This document shows positions 1-8,301 of a stretch of DNA of 64,000 nt, piece by piece. The stretch is from Kribbella amoyensis (GTDB taxonomy: Bacteria > Actinomycetota > Actinomycetes > Propionibacteriales > Kribbellaceae). The notes beneath the pieces are model-generated. The model was not told where the DNA came from. It worked only from the letters and a program-made list of their open reading frames with translations, and ran no database searches. The DNA lies in contig NZ_VIVK01000001.1 in the NCBI RefSeq assembly GCF_007828865.1, positions 5,394,001-5,458,000 of the forward strand. Direction: 5' to 3'. The translations under genes and the position numbers were made by a program. How positions within the stretch are numbered: the stretch's first letter is position 1; each line of letters begins with the position of its first letter.

Positions 1-30
1 ATCTTCGGGTTCGGGAAGGCGAACGACTGA
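1..30 (+). CDS. 3' end of an upstream gene, probably partner ABC permease
   Basis: Only the last nine codons (ending FGKAND) and a TGA stop are in the window. The stop overlaps the next ATG as TGATG, so this gene is translationally coupled to the sugar ABC permease that follows. In this importer class the preceding gene is usually the MalF-type permease. That identity is inferred from position only. Confidence 0.5.
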   Translation: MFGFGKAND

Positions 31-914
31 TGGCGACCGCGGAGAGAACCACCGGGACCCCGCAGCCGATCGGCCACACCCGCAGTCCGCTCGGCGTGGT
101 CGGGATGATCCTGCGCTGGATCGCCTTGCTGATCGCGGCCGTGCTGTTCCTGATCCCCTTCTACCTGGTGCTGCGGAACGCGTTGTCCACCGAGGCGGAC
201 ATCACCGCGCCGGAGTGGAAGTTCTTCCCGAGCGACCTGCAGTGGGGGAACTTCGGCGAATTGTTCCGGGACGAGAACGTACCGATGGCGCGGGCGCTGT
301 GGAACTCGGCCGTCGTCGGCATCCTCGGCACCGGCGGGCAGCTGATCCTGGCGTCGATGGCCGGGTACGGGCTGGCCCGGATCCCGTACCGGCATGCCGA
401 CAAGGTGTTCTACGCGGTCGTGGCGACGCTGATGATCCCGGCCGCGGTGAGCTTCATCCCGAGCTTCATCGTGGTGTCGTCGCTGGGCTGGGTCAGCTCG
501 TTGCGCGGGCTGATCATCCCGACGTTGTTCAACGCGTTCGCGACGTTCCTGTTCCGGCAGTACTTCCTCGGCTTCCCCAAGGAGCTGGAGGAGGCGGCCC
601 GGGTGGACGGGGCCGGCCACCTGGGCACGTTCCTGCGGATCGTGGTGCCGAACTCGCTGCCGTTCTTCGCGGCGATCGCGGCGATCACGTTCATCGGCAA
701 CTGGAACTCGTTCATCTGGCCGCTGGTGATCGGGCAGGACTCGTCGTCGTGGACGGTGCAGGTGGCGATGTCGTCGTTCATCACCGCGCAGACGATCAAC
801 ATCCACGAGCTGTTCATGGCCGCGGCCGTGTCGATCGTGCCGCTGGTGCTGATCTTCGCGTTCCTGCAGCGGTACCTGATCCAGGGCGTCACCCAGTCCG
901 GCATCAAGGACTGA
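30..914 (+). CDS. Carbohydrate ABC transporter permease, MalG type
   Basis: This 294-residue inner-membrane protein has six hydrophobic segments and a cytoplasmic EAA loop (EEAARVDGAG near residues 185-195) that docks onto the ATPase. It would form half of the membrane channel of a CUT1-type sugar importer. The ATG overlaps the stop of the preceding gene, so it is the distal gene of an operon beginning outside the window. The substrate cannot be read from this subunit. Length and topology are normal for the family. A perfect 11-bp hairpin follows the stop and marks the operon end. Confidence 0.93.
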   Translation: MATAERTTGTPQPIGHTRSPLGVVGMILRWIALLIAAVLFLIPFYLVLRNALSTEADITAPEWKFFPSDLQWGNFGELFRDENVPMARALWNSAVVGILGTGGQLILASMAGYGLARIPYRHADKVFYAVVATLMIPAAVSFIPSFIVVSSLGWVSSLRGLIIPTLFNAFATFLFRQYFLGFPKELEEAARVDGAGHLGTFLRIVVPNSLPFFAAIAAITFIGNWNSFIWPLVIGQDSSSWTVQVAMSSFITAQTINIHELFMAAAVSIVPLVLIFAFLQRYLIQGVTQSGIKD

Positions 915-921
915 GCCAGGC

Positions 922-948
922 GGTGCGGCAGGGCGTACCTGCCGCACC
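922..948. terminator. Bidirectional hairpin terminator
   Basis: A perfect 11-bp stem (GGTGCGGCAGG and its complement) with a 5-nt loop lies between two convergent genes: the ABC permease ending at 914 and the YbhB-like gene ending at 960. There is no strong T-run, which is usual for actinobacterial terminators. Confidence 0.7.
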
Positions 949-959
949 GGCCGGTGGGG

Positions 960-1490
960 TTACTCGGTGGCCTGGTACGTCGGTGTGGCGATCGCCCGCG
1001 CCAGCGTGTGGAAGCAGAGGTTGAAGCTCACCACGGTCGGGCTCGCGTCCTCGTCGACGTCCAGCCGCTCGACGTCGAGGGCGTGCACCACGAAGTAGTA
1101 ACGGTGCGCCCGGTCACCGGCGGGCGGCGCGGCGCCGCCGAAGTCCTTGCTGCCGTAGTCGTTGCGGACGTGGAACGCGCCGTTGTCCAGCCGCGGCGTC
1201 GCGCCGGCGCCGGCCGGCAGCTCCGTCACGTCGGCGGGCAGGTTCACCAGCGTCCAGTGCCAGAAACCGGACGGCGTCGGCGCGTCCGGGTCGTAGCAGC
1301 TCACCACGAAACCCTTGGTCTCGGCCGGGAATCCGGACCAGCTCAACTGCGGGGACGTGTTGCCACCGGCAAACACCTGGGCGTCGCCGAGCGGGCCGCC
1401 GTGGGTGAAGTCGGTACTGGTGACGGTGAACGAGCCGACCTGGGGCAGCTTCTCGTACGGGTCCTGGGCTTCTGGCCGTTCGAGCGACAT
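960..1490 (-). CDS. YbhB/YbcL family (PEBP, Raf-kinase-inhibitor-like) protein
   Basis: This 176-residue protein belongs to the phosphatidylethanolamine-binding protein fold. Family hallmarks are visible: a DPDAPTPSGFWHW segment, which forms the anion-binding pocket, and NDYGSKDFGGAAPPAGDRAHRY, the second conserved strand. Bacterial members are cytoplasmic and their physiological role is largely unknown. The ATG at 1490 was chosen because a good ribosome site (GGAGGA) sits 6-9 nt upstream. The open frame extends 69 codons further but that part has no family similarity. It is transcribed alone, divergent from cobT. Confidence 0.9.
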   Translation of the reverse strand: MSLERPEAQDPYEKLPQVGSFTVTSTDFTHGGPLGDAQVFAGGNTSPQLSWSGFPAETKGFVVSCYDPDAPTPSGFWHWTLVNLPADVTELPAGAGATPRLDNGAFHVRNDYGSKDFGGAAPPAGDRAHRYYFVVHALDVERLDVDEDASPTVVSFNLCFHTLARAIATPTYQATE

Positions 1491-1638
1491 CGGTGATCCT
1501 CCCGGGATCTCGGGACGTGTGGTGATGCCGACATTACTGTCCACCGGCCGTGGGCCCGGACCGGGACGCGGCCCGGAGATGCGAAGATCGGGGGCGGGCC
1601 GCGTCCAGGCGGCCCGCGGATGCGACTGGAGGACCGCG

Positions 1639-2691
1639 GTGGAGGAGTACCTGGCCCGGATCGGGCCGGCCGACGAGGCGGCGTTGCGCGCGGCCACGGA
1701 GCGTCAGCAGGTGCTGACGAAGCCGGCCGGATCGCTCGGCGTGCTCGAGGAGCTGTCCGTCCGGATCGCCGGGATCACCGGGAGCTGCCCGCCGCCGGTC
1801 CCGAGTCCCGCGGTCGTCACCGTCTTCGCCGCCGACCACGGGGTGCACGCACAGGGCGTATCGCCGTGGCCGCAGGAGGTGACCGCCGCGATGCTGGCGA
1901 ACTTCGCCGCCGGTGGTGCCGCGGTGAACGCGTTCGCCGCGAACAACCGGGTCGACGTGCGCGTGGTGGACGTCGGCGTGGCCGTCTCGGTGGACGAGCT
2001 GGACATCGTCCACGCGAAGGTCCGGCCGGGTACCCGCGACCTGTCCACCGGGCCGGCCCTGACGCCGGAGGAGGTGCGGGCCGCGATCGACGTGGGCTTC
2101 GGGCTGGCCGACCGCCTGGTCGCCGACGGGTACCGGTGCCTGCTCACCGGCGACATGGGGATCGCGAACACGACCGCGTCCGCGGCGCTGATCGCGACGT
2201 TCACGGGTGCGACCGCGGCCGACGTGACCGGGCGCGGGACGGGGATCGACGACACCACGCTCGCGCACAAGACCGAGATCGTCCGCGCCGCGCTCGCGCT
2301 GCACGAGGTCCCGGCCTCCGATCCGGCCGGCGCGCTCGCGGCGTACGGCGGGCTGGAGCATGCCGCACTCGCCGGGTACATCCTGGGCGCTGCGGCGAAC
2401 AAGGTGCCCGTGATCCTCGACGGGGTGATCGCGGGAGCCGCGGCGCTGGTCGCCCAGGCGTTCCACCCGGCCGTCACGGAGTACTGCGTCGCCGGGCATC
2501 GCTCGGCCGAGCCGGGGCACGCGGTCGCGCTCAAGGCCCTTGGACTGCAGCCGTTGGTCGACCTGGATCTCCGGCTGGGGGAGGGGACCGGTGCCGTACT
2601 GGCGTACCCGATCGTGACTTGTGCGGTGCGGGCGCTGGCCGAGATGGCGACCTTCGAGTCCGCCGGGATCACGTCGGAGGGTGACGCATGA
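1639..2691 (+). CDS. cobT: Nicotinate-nucleotide--dimethylbenzimidazole phosphoribosyltransferase
   Basis: CobT transfers the phosphoribosyl group of nicotinate mononucleotide to dimethylbenzimidazole, making alpha-ribazole phosphate for the lower ligand of cobalamin. At 350 residues it matches family length. The N-terminal TKPAGSLGVLEEL substrate-site motif, an AADHGVHAQGVSPWPQ segment and the C-terminal LGEGTGAV motif with the catalytic Glu near residue 315 are all present. GTG 1639 was chosen because GGAGG lies 6-8 nt upstream and the family N-terminus begins there. The open frame continues upstream without similarity. It overlaps the next gene by 4 bases. No cobalamin riboswitch was seen upstream. 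Confidence 0.94.
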   Translation: MEEYLARIGPADEAALRAATERQQVLTKPAGSLGVLEELSVRIAGITGSCPPPVPSPAVVTVFAADHGVHAQGVSPWPQEVTAAMLANFAAGGAAVNAFAANNRVDVRVVDVGVAVSVDELDIVHAKVRPGTRDLSTGPALTPEEVRAAIDVGFGLADRLVADGYRCLLTGDMGIANTTASAALIATFTGATAADVTGRGTGIDDTTLAHKTEIVRAALALHEVPASDPAGALAAYGGLEHAALAGYILGAAANKVPVILDGVIAGAAALVAQAFHPAVTEYCVAGHRSAEPGHAVALKALGLQPLVDLDLRLGEGTGAVLAYPIVTCAVRALAEMATFESAGITSEGDA

Positions 2692-3908
2692 GCGAGCCGG
2701 CGCCGTACCTGTCCGGGCTGGTGCTGACCGGCCGACGCGTGGTCGTGGTCGGTGGCGGTGGGGTCGCGCAACGGCGGCTGCCACGGCTGCTCGAGACGGG
2801 CGCGAAGATCGAGCTGATCTCCCCGGCGATCACACCGACGATCGAGGGCCTGTTGGGCCACCCCGATCTGCAGTGGATCGAGCGCGGGTACGCGGCGGGC
2901 GACCTCGACGGCGCGTGGTACGTGGTGGTCGCGACCGACGACGCCGCGGTCAACGACCAGGTGTCGGCCGAGGCGGAGGAGCGGCGCATCTTCTGTGTCC
3001 GCTCGGACGACCGCTCACAGGCGACCGCGTGGACGCCTGCTTCCGGGCAGCACGACCACGTCACCGTCGGCGTACTGGGGGGTGGTGACCACCGGCGATC
3101 GGCGGCCGTGCGGGACGCGATCCTGGAGGAGCTGCGGACCGGTGCGCTCGGTGCGCGGGACTCGCTGGCCAAGCGGCCGGGCGTGTACCTGGTGGGTGGC
3201 GGTCCCGGCGACCCCGACCTGATCACCGTGCGCGGCCGGCGACTGCTGGCCGAGGCGGATGTGGTGGTCGCGGACCGGCTGGCGCCGCAACCGTTGCTGG
3301 AGGAGCTGCATCCCGAGGTCGAGTTGATCGACGCGGCCAAGTTGCCGCGCGGGCGCTCGGCGCAGCAGGAGGAGATCAACCGGATCCTGGTCGACCGGGC
3401 CCAGCAGGGCAAGGTGGTCGTGCGGTTGAAGGGCGGCGACTCGTACGTCTTCGGCCGCGGGTTCGAAGAGGCGATCGCTTGTGCCGAGGCCGGGGTGCCG
3501 TGGACGGTCGTCCCGGGCATCACCAGCTCGATCTCGGTTCCGGCGGTGTCCGGGATCCCGGTGACGCATCGCGGGGTGACGCACGAGTTCACCGTGGTGT
3601 CCGGGCACATTCCGCCGGATCACCCGGACTCGTTGGTGAACTGGGCGGCACTGGCCCAGTTGCGGGGCACGCTGGTGCTGCTGATGGCGGTGGAGAACCT
3701 GCCGAAGATCGCGGCCTCGCTGATCGAGCACGGCCGGCCGGCCGACACGCCCGCCGCGGCGATCGCGGACGGGACGTTGCCGGGTCAGCGGATGGTCACG
3801 TCCGACCTGGCCGGAATCGCGCCGGCGATGACCGAGGCCGGGGTCGGAGCTCCGGCGATCGTTGTCATCGGCAACGTGGTGGACGTGGCCCGCGAGGTGC
3901 TGGGGTGA
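2688..3908 (+). CDS. cobA: Uroporphyrinogen-III C-methyltransferase fused to a precorrin-2 dehydrogenase-like domain
   Basis: This CysG-like fusion (406 aa) makes precorrin-2 from uroporphyrinogen III and may oxidise it to sirohydrochlorin, feeding cobalamin and siroheme. Residues about 8-150 form an NAD-binding domain (RRVVVVGGGGVAQRR). From about residue 163 a SAM-dependent methyltransferase follows (GVYLVGGGPGDPDLIT, VVRLKGGDSYVFGRG, VVPGITSSISVPAVSGIPVTHRG). It is shorter than E. coli CysG (457 aa), so ferrochelatase activity is uncertain. The start overlaps the cobT stop as ATGA, which shows coupling in one pathway operon. Confidence 0.9.
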   Translation: MSEPAPYLSGLVLTGRRVVVVGGGGVAQRRLPRLLETGAKIELISPAITPTIEGLLGHPDLQWIERGYAAGDLDGAWYVVVATDDAAVNDQVSAEAEERRIFCVRSDDRSQATAWTPASGQHDHVTVGVLGGGDHRRSAAVRDAILEELRTGALGARDSLAKRPGVYLVGGGPGDPDLITVRGRRLLAEADVVVADRLAPQPLLEELHPEVELIDAAKLPRGRSAQQEEINRILVDRAQQGKVVVRLKGGDSYVFGRGFEEAIACAEAGVPWTVVPGITSSISVPAVSGIPVTHRGVTHEFTVVSGHIPPDHPDSLVNWAALAQLRGTLVLLMAVENLPKIAASLIEHGRPADTPAAAIADGTLPGQRMVTSDLAGIAPAMTEAGVGAPAIVVIGNVVDVAREVLG

Positions 3909-3924
3909 CGGCGGTCGGGCGCTC

Positions 3925-4731
3925 GTGATCGTCCCGGTCGAGGCGGCCGACGATCCGCGGCTGGCGGACTACGTGCAGTTGCGGGAGGTGAACCTGCGCC
4001 GCCTGCTTGAGGAGGAGCACGGCCTGTTCATCGCCGAAGGGGACAAGGTGATCCGCCGCGCGGGCGAGGCCGGGTACGAACCACGGTCCTTCCTGCTCGC
4101 GCCTCGGTGGCTCGACTCGCTGGCCGACGTACTGGCGAAGTGGCCCGACGTCCCCGTGTACGTGGTGACCGAGGAACTCGCCGAGCAGGTGACCGGATTC
4201 CACGTGCACCGCGGCGCGCTGGCGTCGTACCGGCGTCAGCCGCCGGCCGATCTGGGGGCGTTGCTGGACGGCGTTCGGCACGGTCGGCTCGCGATCTTCG
4301 ACGACATCGTGGACCACACGAACGTGGGTGCCGGGTTCCGCGCGGCCGCGGCGATGGGGGTGGACGCCGTACTGGTGACGCCGACGTGTGCGGATCCGCT
4401 GTACCGGCGGTCGGTGAAGGTGTCGATGGGTACGGTCTTCCAGGTGCCGTGGACTCGCCTCACCTCGTGGCCCGGGGATCTCGACGTCCTGCAGGACCAC
4501 GGCTTCGTGACGGCCGCGTTCGCGCTGACCGACGACTCGATCACGCTGGACGACCTGGCCGCTCGGCGGGACGACAAGCTGGCGTTGATCTTCGGGACCG
4601 AGGGCCACGGGCTCAAGCCGAACGTCCTGCGGCGCGCGGACCTGACCGTCCGGATCCCGATGGCCGGTGGCGTCGACTCGCTCAACGTGGCGTCGTCGGC
4701 CGCCGTCGCGTTCTACGCCACGCGTCCCTGA
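3925..4731 (+). CDS. TrmH/SpoU family RNA 2'-O-methyltransferase
   Basis: This 268-residue SPOUT-class methyltransferase has an N-terminal RNA-substrate-binding domain (residues 1-100) and a knotted SAM-binding domain. The SPOUT motifs are clear: FDDIVDHTNVGAGFRAAAAMG, IFGTEGHGL and the C-terminal IPMAGGVDSLNVASSAAVA. It would methylate a ribose in tRNA or rRNA, but the target cannot be told from sequence. The start is uncertain. GTG 3925 fits the family N-terminus and lies 16 bases after the preceding stop, but its ribosome site is weak. Confidence 0.88.
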   Translation: MIVPVEAADDPRLADYVQLREVNLRRLLEEEHGLFIAEGDKVIRRAGEAGYEPRSFLLAPRWLDSLADVLAKWPDVPVYVVTEELAEQVTGFHVHRGALASYRRQPPADLGALLDGVRHGRLAIFDDIVDHTNVGAGFRAAAAMGVDAVLVTPTCADPLYRRSVKVSMGTVFQVPWTRLTSWPGDLDVLQDHGFVTAAFALTDDSITLDDLAARRDDKLALIFGTEGHGLKPNVLRRADLTVRIPMAGGVDSLNVASSAAVAFYATRP

Positions 4732-4785
4732 ACGCCAGTTCGCCGGCGCCGTAAACCGGTGGACGCGCGTGATGGGATTGGCCGT

Positions 4786-5340
4786 ATGCGGAAAGTCGTC
4801 CTCGTCACCGGTGTCCAGGCCTCGGGCAAGTCCACGATCGCCCCACTGCTCGCCGCCCGCCTCGGCCCACCGGCGGCGACCCTCGACGGCGACGTCTTCT
4901 ACGCGGCGGTCGTCGCGGGCGCCGAGGTGATGACCCCGGACCCGTCACCCGAAGCCGTCCGCCAACTCGAACTGCGGTACGCGGCGAGCGCGATGGTCGC
5001 GCAACATTACGCCGACGCGGGCTTCGACTTCGTCTGCTCCGACATCATCCTCGGCGACCACGTGGCCGCGTGGTTCGCCCAGCTCCGCGACGTGGAGTGC
5101 CACCTCGTGGTACTCAAGCCGTCCGTGGACGCGGTGGTAGCGCGCGAGGTCGGCCGCGGCGCGGCGTCGTACCGCGACTGGGAACCGGAGTCCGGCGACC
5201 TGGCGAACGCGGTCCGCGCCCTGGAGGCCGGCCTCGACCAGATCCCCCGCCGCGGCCTCTGGCTCGACACGACCGGCCAGACCCCCGGCCAATCAGTCGA
5301 AGCAATCCTCGAGAACGACCTCAAATCCTCCCGCTGGTAA
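4786..5340 (+). CDS. P-loop kinase-like AAA family protein
   Basis: A 184-residue single-domain NTP-binding protein. A Walker A motif (GVQASGKST) sits at residues 8-16 and a DGDVFY segment follows at about residue 40, as in small-molecule phosphotransferases of the chloramphenicol-phosphotransferase and adenylylsulfate-kinase type. The substrate is unknown. The ATG at 4786 was preferred because it directly starts the beta strand before the P-loop. A GTG nine codons upstream is possible. It converges on def with only a 10-bp gap. Confidence 0.75.
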   Translation: MRKVVLVTGVQASGKSTIAPLLAARLGPPAATLDGDVFYAAVVAGAEVMTPDPSPEAVRQLELRYAASAMVAQHYADAGFDFVCSDIILGDHVAAWFAQLRDVECHLVVLKPSVDAVVAREVGRGAASYRDWEPESGDLANAVRALEAGLDQIPRRGLWLDTTGQTPGQSVEAILENDLKSSRW

Positions 5341-5350
5341 CACCACGGAG

Positions 5351-5956
5351 CTACTCCGCGGGGGGTTCGTTCTCGTGGTCTTCGGGGTTGTTCATGGGGG
5401 AGACCGGCCAGTCGGTGGGGTAGTCGGGAGCGAACTCCTCGGCTTCGGCGTAGAGGCGCTTGCGGTACTTCCTGGACAGGCGGTCGCCGAAGACCATGCC
5501 CTGGGTGTGGTCGGTCTCGTGCTGGAGGCAGCGGGCCAGCAGACCGGTGCCCTCGTACGTGACCGGGTTGCCGTGCTCGTCGACGCCGGTCACCTTGGCG
5601 AAGTCCGGGCGGGCGCACTTGGTGAACGCACCGGGCAGGGACAGGCAGCCTTCGTCGCCCTCGTCCAGGCGGCGGTCCTTGCCCTCGGGCAGATCGAGCG
5701 ACGGGTTGCAGACCACGCCCTGGTGGTACTGGCCGTCCTTGTCGGGGCAGTCGAACACGAACACCTGCAGGTCGACGCCGACCTGGTTCGCGGCCAGGCC
5801 GACACCCTCCGCGGCGCGCATCGTGGCGACCATGTCGGCGACCAGCTTGTGCAGGTCGTCGCCGAAGTCGGTGACCGGCCGGTTGAGCCGGTGCATGACG
5901 TCCTCACCCCAGCGGGTGATGGGCAGCACCGACCCGTTCTCAGGCAGCTTAGGCAT
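5351..5956 (-). CDS. def: Peptide deformylase
   Basis: The enzyme removes the N-formyl group from nascent proteins. All three catalytic motifs are present in its 201 residues: GVGLAANQVG (motif I), EGCLSLPG (motif II, metal-binding Cys) and QHETDHTQG (motif III, HExDH metal site). There is a C-terminal acidic tail of about 25 residues (NPEDHENEPPAE), a common actinobacterial extension. The ATG at 5956 has no Shine-Dalgarno. Instead TAGGAT ends 7 nt upstream, indicating a leaderless mRNA. Confidence 0.97.
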   Translation of the reverse strand: MPKLPENGSVLPITRWGEDVMHRLNRPVTDFGDDLHKLVADMVATMRAAEGVGLAANQVGVDLQVFVFDCPDKDGQYHQGVVCNPSLDLPEGKDRRLDEGDEGCLSLPGAFTKCARPDFAKVTGVDEHGNPVTYEGTGLLARCLQHETDHTQGMVFGDRLSRKYRKRLYAEAEEFAPDYPTDWPVSPMNNPEDHENEPPAE

Positions 5957-5963
5957 GCGGGGA

Positions 5964-5969
5964 ATCCTA
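5964..5969 (-). promoter_or_regulatory. Leaderless -10 box of def
   Basis: TAGGAT on the minus strand lies 7 nt before the def ATG, with no ribosome site between. This is the classic actinobacterial leaderless arrangement. Confidence 0.6.
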
Positions 5970-6290
5970 GCGGCGAGGGTGCTGGTGGGTGGGACTTGGG
6001 TTGGGGTCTGCGGTGACGGTGGCTGCTTGGGTTGGCCGTTGTGCGTAGCTGGGTTGGCCGTTGTGCCTACGGTTCAGGTGGTTCAGCCCTCGCGGGTGGC
6101 GGCCGCGGGTTTGTCTTCGGCTTTCCGTAGCTGCCGTTCTCCTGCTTCTTGCCTATCCCCGTCGGTTTGCGGGTGCGGGTCGGCGGTTTGGGCAAGCAAG
6201 CTGTTGAACGGCAGCCCGGGGTGCCGTGGAATCGGGGTTCGCCCTAGCTCAAGGGTGTACCGGTTGGGGTTGGCTTTTGGGTACCGGCTG
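5970..6290. other. Intergenic region with G/T strand skew and a short tandem repeat
   Basis: About 320 bp between def (leftward, starting at 5956) and the end of the LLM gene at 6291 holds no gene I can support. The plus strand is markedly G- and T-rich, unlike the flanking genes. A 17-bp sequence (TGGGTTGGCCGTTGTGC) occurs twice in tandem at 6028-6044 and 6050-6066. No hairpin of terminator quality or known RNA motif was recognised. Confidence 0.5.
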
Positions 6291-7106
6291 CTACTGGTTG
6301 TTCATTTCGTCGCGCCAGGTGATCCAGTCGCGGAGGAGGCTCAGGTCGTAGTCGGGGCCTGAGGTGTGGACGGTGAAGAGTCTGGTGCCGACTTCGTAGA
6401 GGGACTTGCCCAGTTCTTCGGGGGACTTGTCGCCGACTCCCGCGCTTCTTTCGATCTCGCCGGGGTTGCGGCCGATGGACTCGCAGTGGGCGTCGAGGAC
6501 CTCGTGCTTGTGGGCGATGGTCTCGGCGTCGCCGAAGCCGTGCCAGATGTCGGCGTGCTGGGCGACCAGCTTCAGGGTCTTCTTCTCACCACCGCCGCCG
6601 ATCAGCACCGGGATGTCGCGGGTCGGGCGCGGGTTGAGCTTGGCCCAGCGCTGCTCGATCCGGGGCAGTGCCTCGCCGAGCGCGTCCAGCCGGCCGCCGG
6701 CGGTGCCGAACTCGTAGCCGTACTCGTCGTAGTCCTTCTCGAACCAGCCCGACCCGATCCCGAAGATCAGCCGGCCGTCGGAGATGTGGTCGACCGTGCG
6801 GGCCATGTCGGCGAGCAACTCGGGATTGCGGTACGAGTTACAGGTGACCAGGGCGCCGAACTCGATCCGCTCCGTCGCCTCGGCCCAGGCGGAGAGCATC
6901 GTCCAGCATTCGAAGTGCAGCCCCTCCGGCTCACCGGACAGCGGGTAGAAGTGGTCCCAGTTGAACGCCACGTCGACGCCGAGCTCCTCGGCCGCGGCCA
7001 CGGCGCGGCGGATGTCGGCGTACTGCGCGTGCTGGGGCTGGATCTGAACACCGATCCGGACCGGGAAGGCGCTGTACGGGCGGTCGGTGGACTCAGGCGA
7101 TGTCAT
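6291..7106 (-). CDS. LLM class F420-dependent oxidoreductase
   Basis: A 271-residue luciferase-like TIM-barrel enzyme of the type that uses reduced coenzyme F420. Visible family features are the N-terminal strand RIGVQIQPQH, the VAFNWDHFYPL segment, the LLADMARTVDHISDGRLIFGIGSGWFEKDYDEYG block, which is strongly typical, and IPVLIGGGGEKKTLKLVAQHADIWH, which lines the cofactor pocket. The substrate is unknown. The ATG at 7106 is preceded by a leaderless -10 box 6 nt away. It lies near an HxlR regulator and an F420 reductase-like gene, which suggests an F420-redox neighbourhood. Confidence 0.9.
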   Translation of the reverse strand: MTSPESTDRPYSAFPVRIGVQIQPQHAQYADIRRAVAAAEELGVDVAFNWDHFYPLSGEPEGLHFECWTMLSAWAEATERIEFGALVTCNSYRNPELLADMARTVDHISDGRLIFGIGSGWFEKDYDEYGYEFGTAGGRLDALGEALPRIEQRWAKLNPRPTRDIPVLIGGGGEKKTLKLVAQHADIWHGFGDAETIAHKHEVLDAHCESIGRNPGEIERSAGVGDKSPEELGKSLYEVGTRLFTVHTSGPDYDLSLLRDWITWRDEMNNQ

Positions 7107-7112
7107 ACCGAA

Positions 7113-7118
7113 ATCCTA
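7113..7118 (-). promoter_or_regulatory. Leaderless -10 box of the LLM oxidoreductase gene
   Basis: TAGGAT on the minus strand is 6 nt before the ATG at 7106. No Shine-Dalgarno is present. Confidence 0.55.
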
Positions 7119-7186
7119 TACGCCGTATCGGAGGACCCTCCGGTACGGTCCGCAACCCGGTCGCGCACCGCTCGGCGTGACCCGGC

Positions 7187-7540
7187 TCAGCCTGCGGTGT
7201 CCTGGGCGGTGAGGACGGTGTCGGCGTGTGCGTCGGCCCAGTCGCCGAGGGCGCGGATCGGGGTCAGCAGGTCGCGGCCGGCCGGCGTCAGGGAGTACTC
7301 GACTCGCGGTGGCGCCTCCGCGTACCGCTGCCGCTCGACCACGCCGTTCGCTTCGAGGCGGCGCAGCGTCGTGGTGAGGACCTTCTGGCTGATGCCACCG
7401 ATCCGCCGGCGGAGTTCGCCGGGTCGTGCGGGGCCGTCGGCGAGGGCCCAGATCACCACCATCGGCCAGGTGCCGCTGATCAGCTCGACCGCGACCCGCG
7501 CCCGGCAGTCCGCGAAGAACGGTTGCTCCATGCGGCCCAT
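7187..7540 (-). CDS. HxlR family transcriptional regulator
   Basis: A 117-residue winged-helix protein. It has the HxlR pattern: an N-terminal Cys (FADCRARVAVELISGTW), then PGELRRRIGGISQKVLTTTLRRLEANGVVERQRY, which is the recognition helix and wing, and a YSLTPAGRDL segment. Family members are small dimeric sensors of aldehydes, redox state or other stress, and the conserved N-terminal Cys often senses. It is divergent from the F420 reductase-like gene with an 82-bp gap, so that gene is its likely target. A second ATG three codons in (7531) is an equally possible start. Confidence 0.9.
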   Translation of the reverse strand: MGRMEQPFFADCRARVAVELISGTWPMVVIWALADGPARPGELRRRIGGISQKVLTTTLRRLEANGVVERQRYAEAPPRVEYSLTPAGRDLLTPIRALGDWADAHADTVLTAQDTAG

Positions 7541-7583
7541 TGTCGCTTGCCGATGCGCACCGATCTGTGCCTGTCGAACGGCC

Positions 7584-7589
7584 TACCGT
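7584..7589 (+). promoter_or_regulatory. Candidate -10 box of the F420 reductase-like gene
   Basis: TACCGT lies 33 nt before the ATG at 7623. A ribosome site (AGGAG) is present 6 nt before that ATG, so this would be a normal leadered transcript. No convincing -35 was seen. Confidence 0.35.
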
Positions 7590-7622
7590 CCCAACCTCAC
7601 CGAACAACCTTCAGGAGTGGAC

Positions 7623-8255
7623 ATGCGGATCGGAATCCTCGGCAGCGGGCGGATGGCGGACGCACTCGGCGGCCGCTGGGCCCAAGCAGGACACGAAGTC
7701 CTCGTCGGCGGCCGGTCGCCCGAGCGGGCCAAGGAGCTGGCGTTGCGGATCGGCAGTCAGCACGGGACGTTGCAGGACGCGGCCGAGTTCGGCGAGGTCA
7801 CCTTGCTCGCGGTCTCCGCCGAAGCGGCCGACGGTGTACTGCGCACCGTCGGCGCCCCGGACGGGAGCCTCGCGGGGCGGCCGTTGATCGATTGCACCAA
7901 CTCGGTCGACCAGCGCGATCTCACCCTCGCCGAGCCGGCTATGGCCGAGCGGATCAGCGAGCTCTCGCCTGGAGCGGCGGTGGTGAAGGCGTTCAACCTC
8001 GCCGCGGATCCGGTCTGGCGGAGCACGCCGCAGACGTTCGAGGGCCGGCCACTCGGCGTACCGCTCTGTGGTGACGACGAGGCGGCGCTCGTCAAGGTCG
8101 AGGAGCTGGTCCGGGCACTCGGAGGCGAGCCGGTCCGGGCCGGTGGACTGGCGCGGGCACGGTTGCTAGAGGCAACGGCGGCGTTCGCGATCGGCATCTG
8201 GTTCGGTGGCGGCGACACCCGAGCCCTCTTCCCACCTCTCGCCCACGCCTTTTGA
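7623..8255 (+). CDS. NADPH-dependent F420 reductase-like protein
   Basis: A 210-residue Rossmann-fold oxidoreductase. The N-terminal MRIGILGSGRMADALGGRW is a GxGxxA/G dinucleotide-binding motif. VGGRSPERAKEL then carries Arg residues suited to the NADP phosphate. The family transfers hydride between NADPH and F420, or reduces small substrates. The ATG at 7623 has AGGAG six bases upstream. The long in-frame extension upstream runs antisense through the LLM and HxlR genes and is not coding. It is probably controlled by the divergent HxlR regulator and could supply reduced F420 to the LLM enzymes nearby. Confidence 0.85.
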   Translation: MRIGILGSGRMADALGGRWAQAGHEVLVGGRSPERAKELALRIGSQHGTLQDAAEFGEVTLLAVSAEAADGVLRTVGAPDGSLAGRPLIDCTNSVDQRDLTLAEPAMAERISELSPGAAVVKAFNLAADPVWRSTPQTFEGRPLGVPLCGDDEAALVKVEELVRALGGEPVRAGGLARARLLEATAAFAIGIWFGGGDTRALFPPLAHAF

Positions 8256-8289
8256 TTGCTGATGTCTCCCGGAACTGTGCTGGGGCCAC

Positions 8290-8295
8290 TACGCT
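8290..8295 (+). promoter_or_regulatory. Leaderless -10 box of the SMP-30 gene
   Basis: TACGCT ends 6 nt before the ATG at 8302, and no ribosome site is present. Confidence 0.55.
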
Positions 8296-8301
8296 CGGTC
8301 C

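Noticed and set aside
1491..1638. Cobalamin riboswitch before cobT
   Set aside because: No B12-box-like sequence or long structured leader was found. cobT has a close ribosome site instead.
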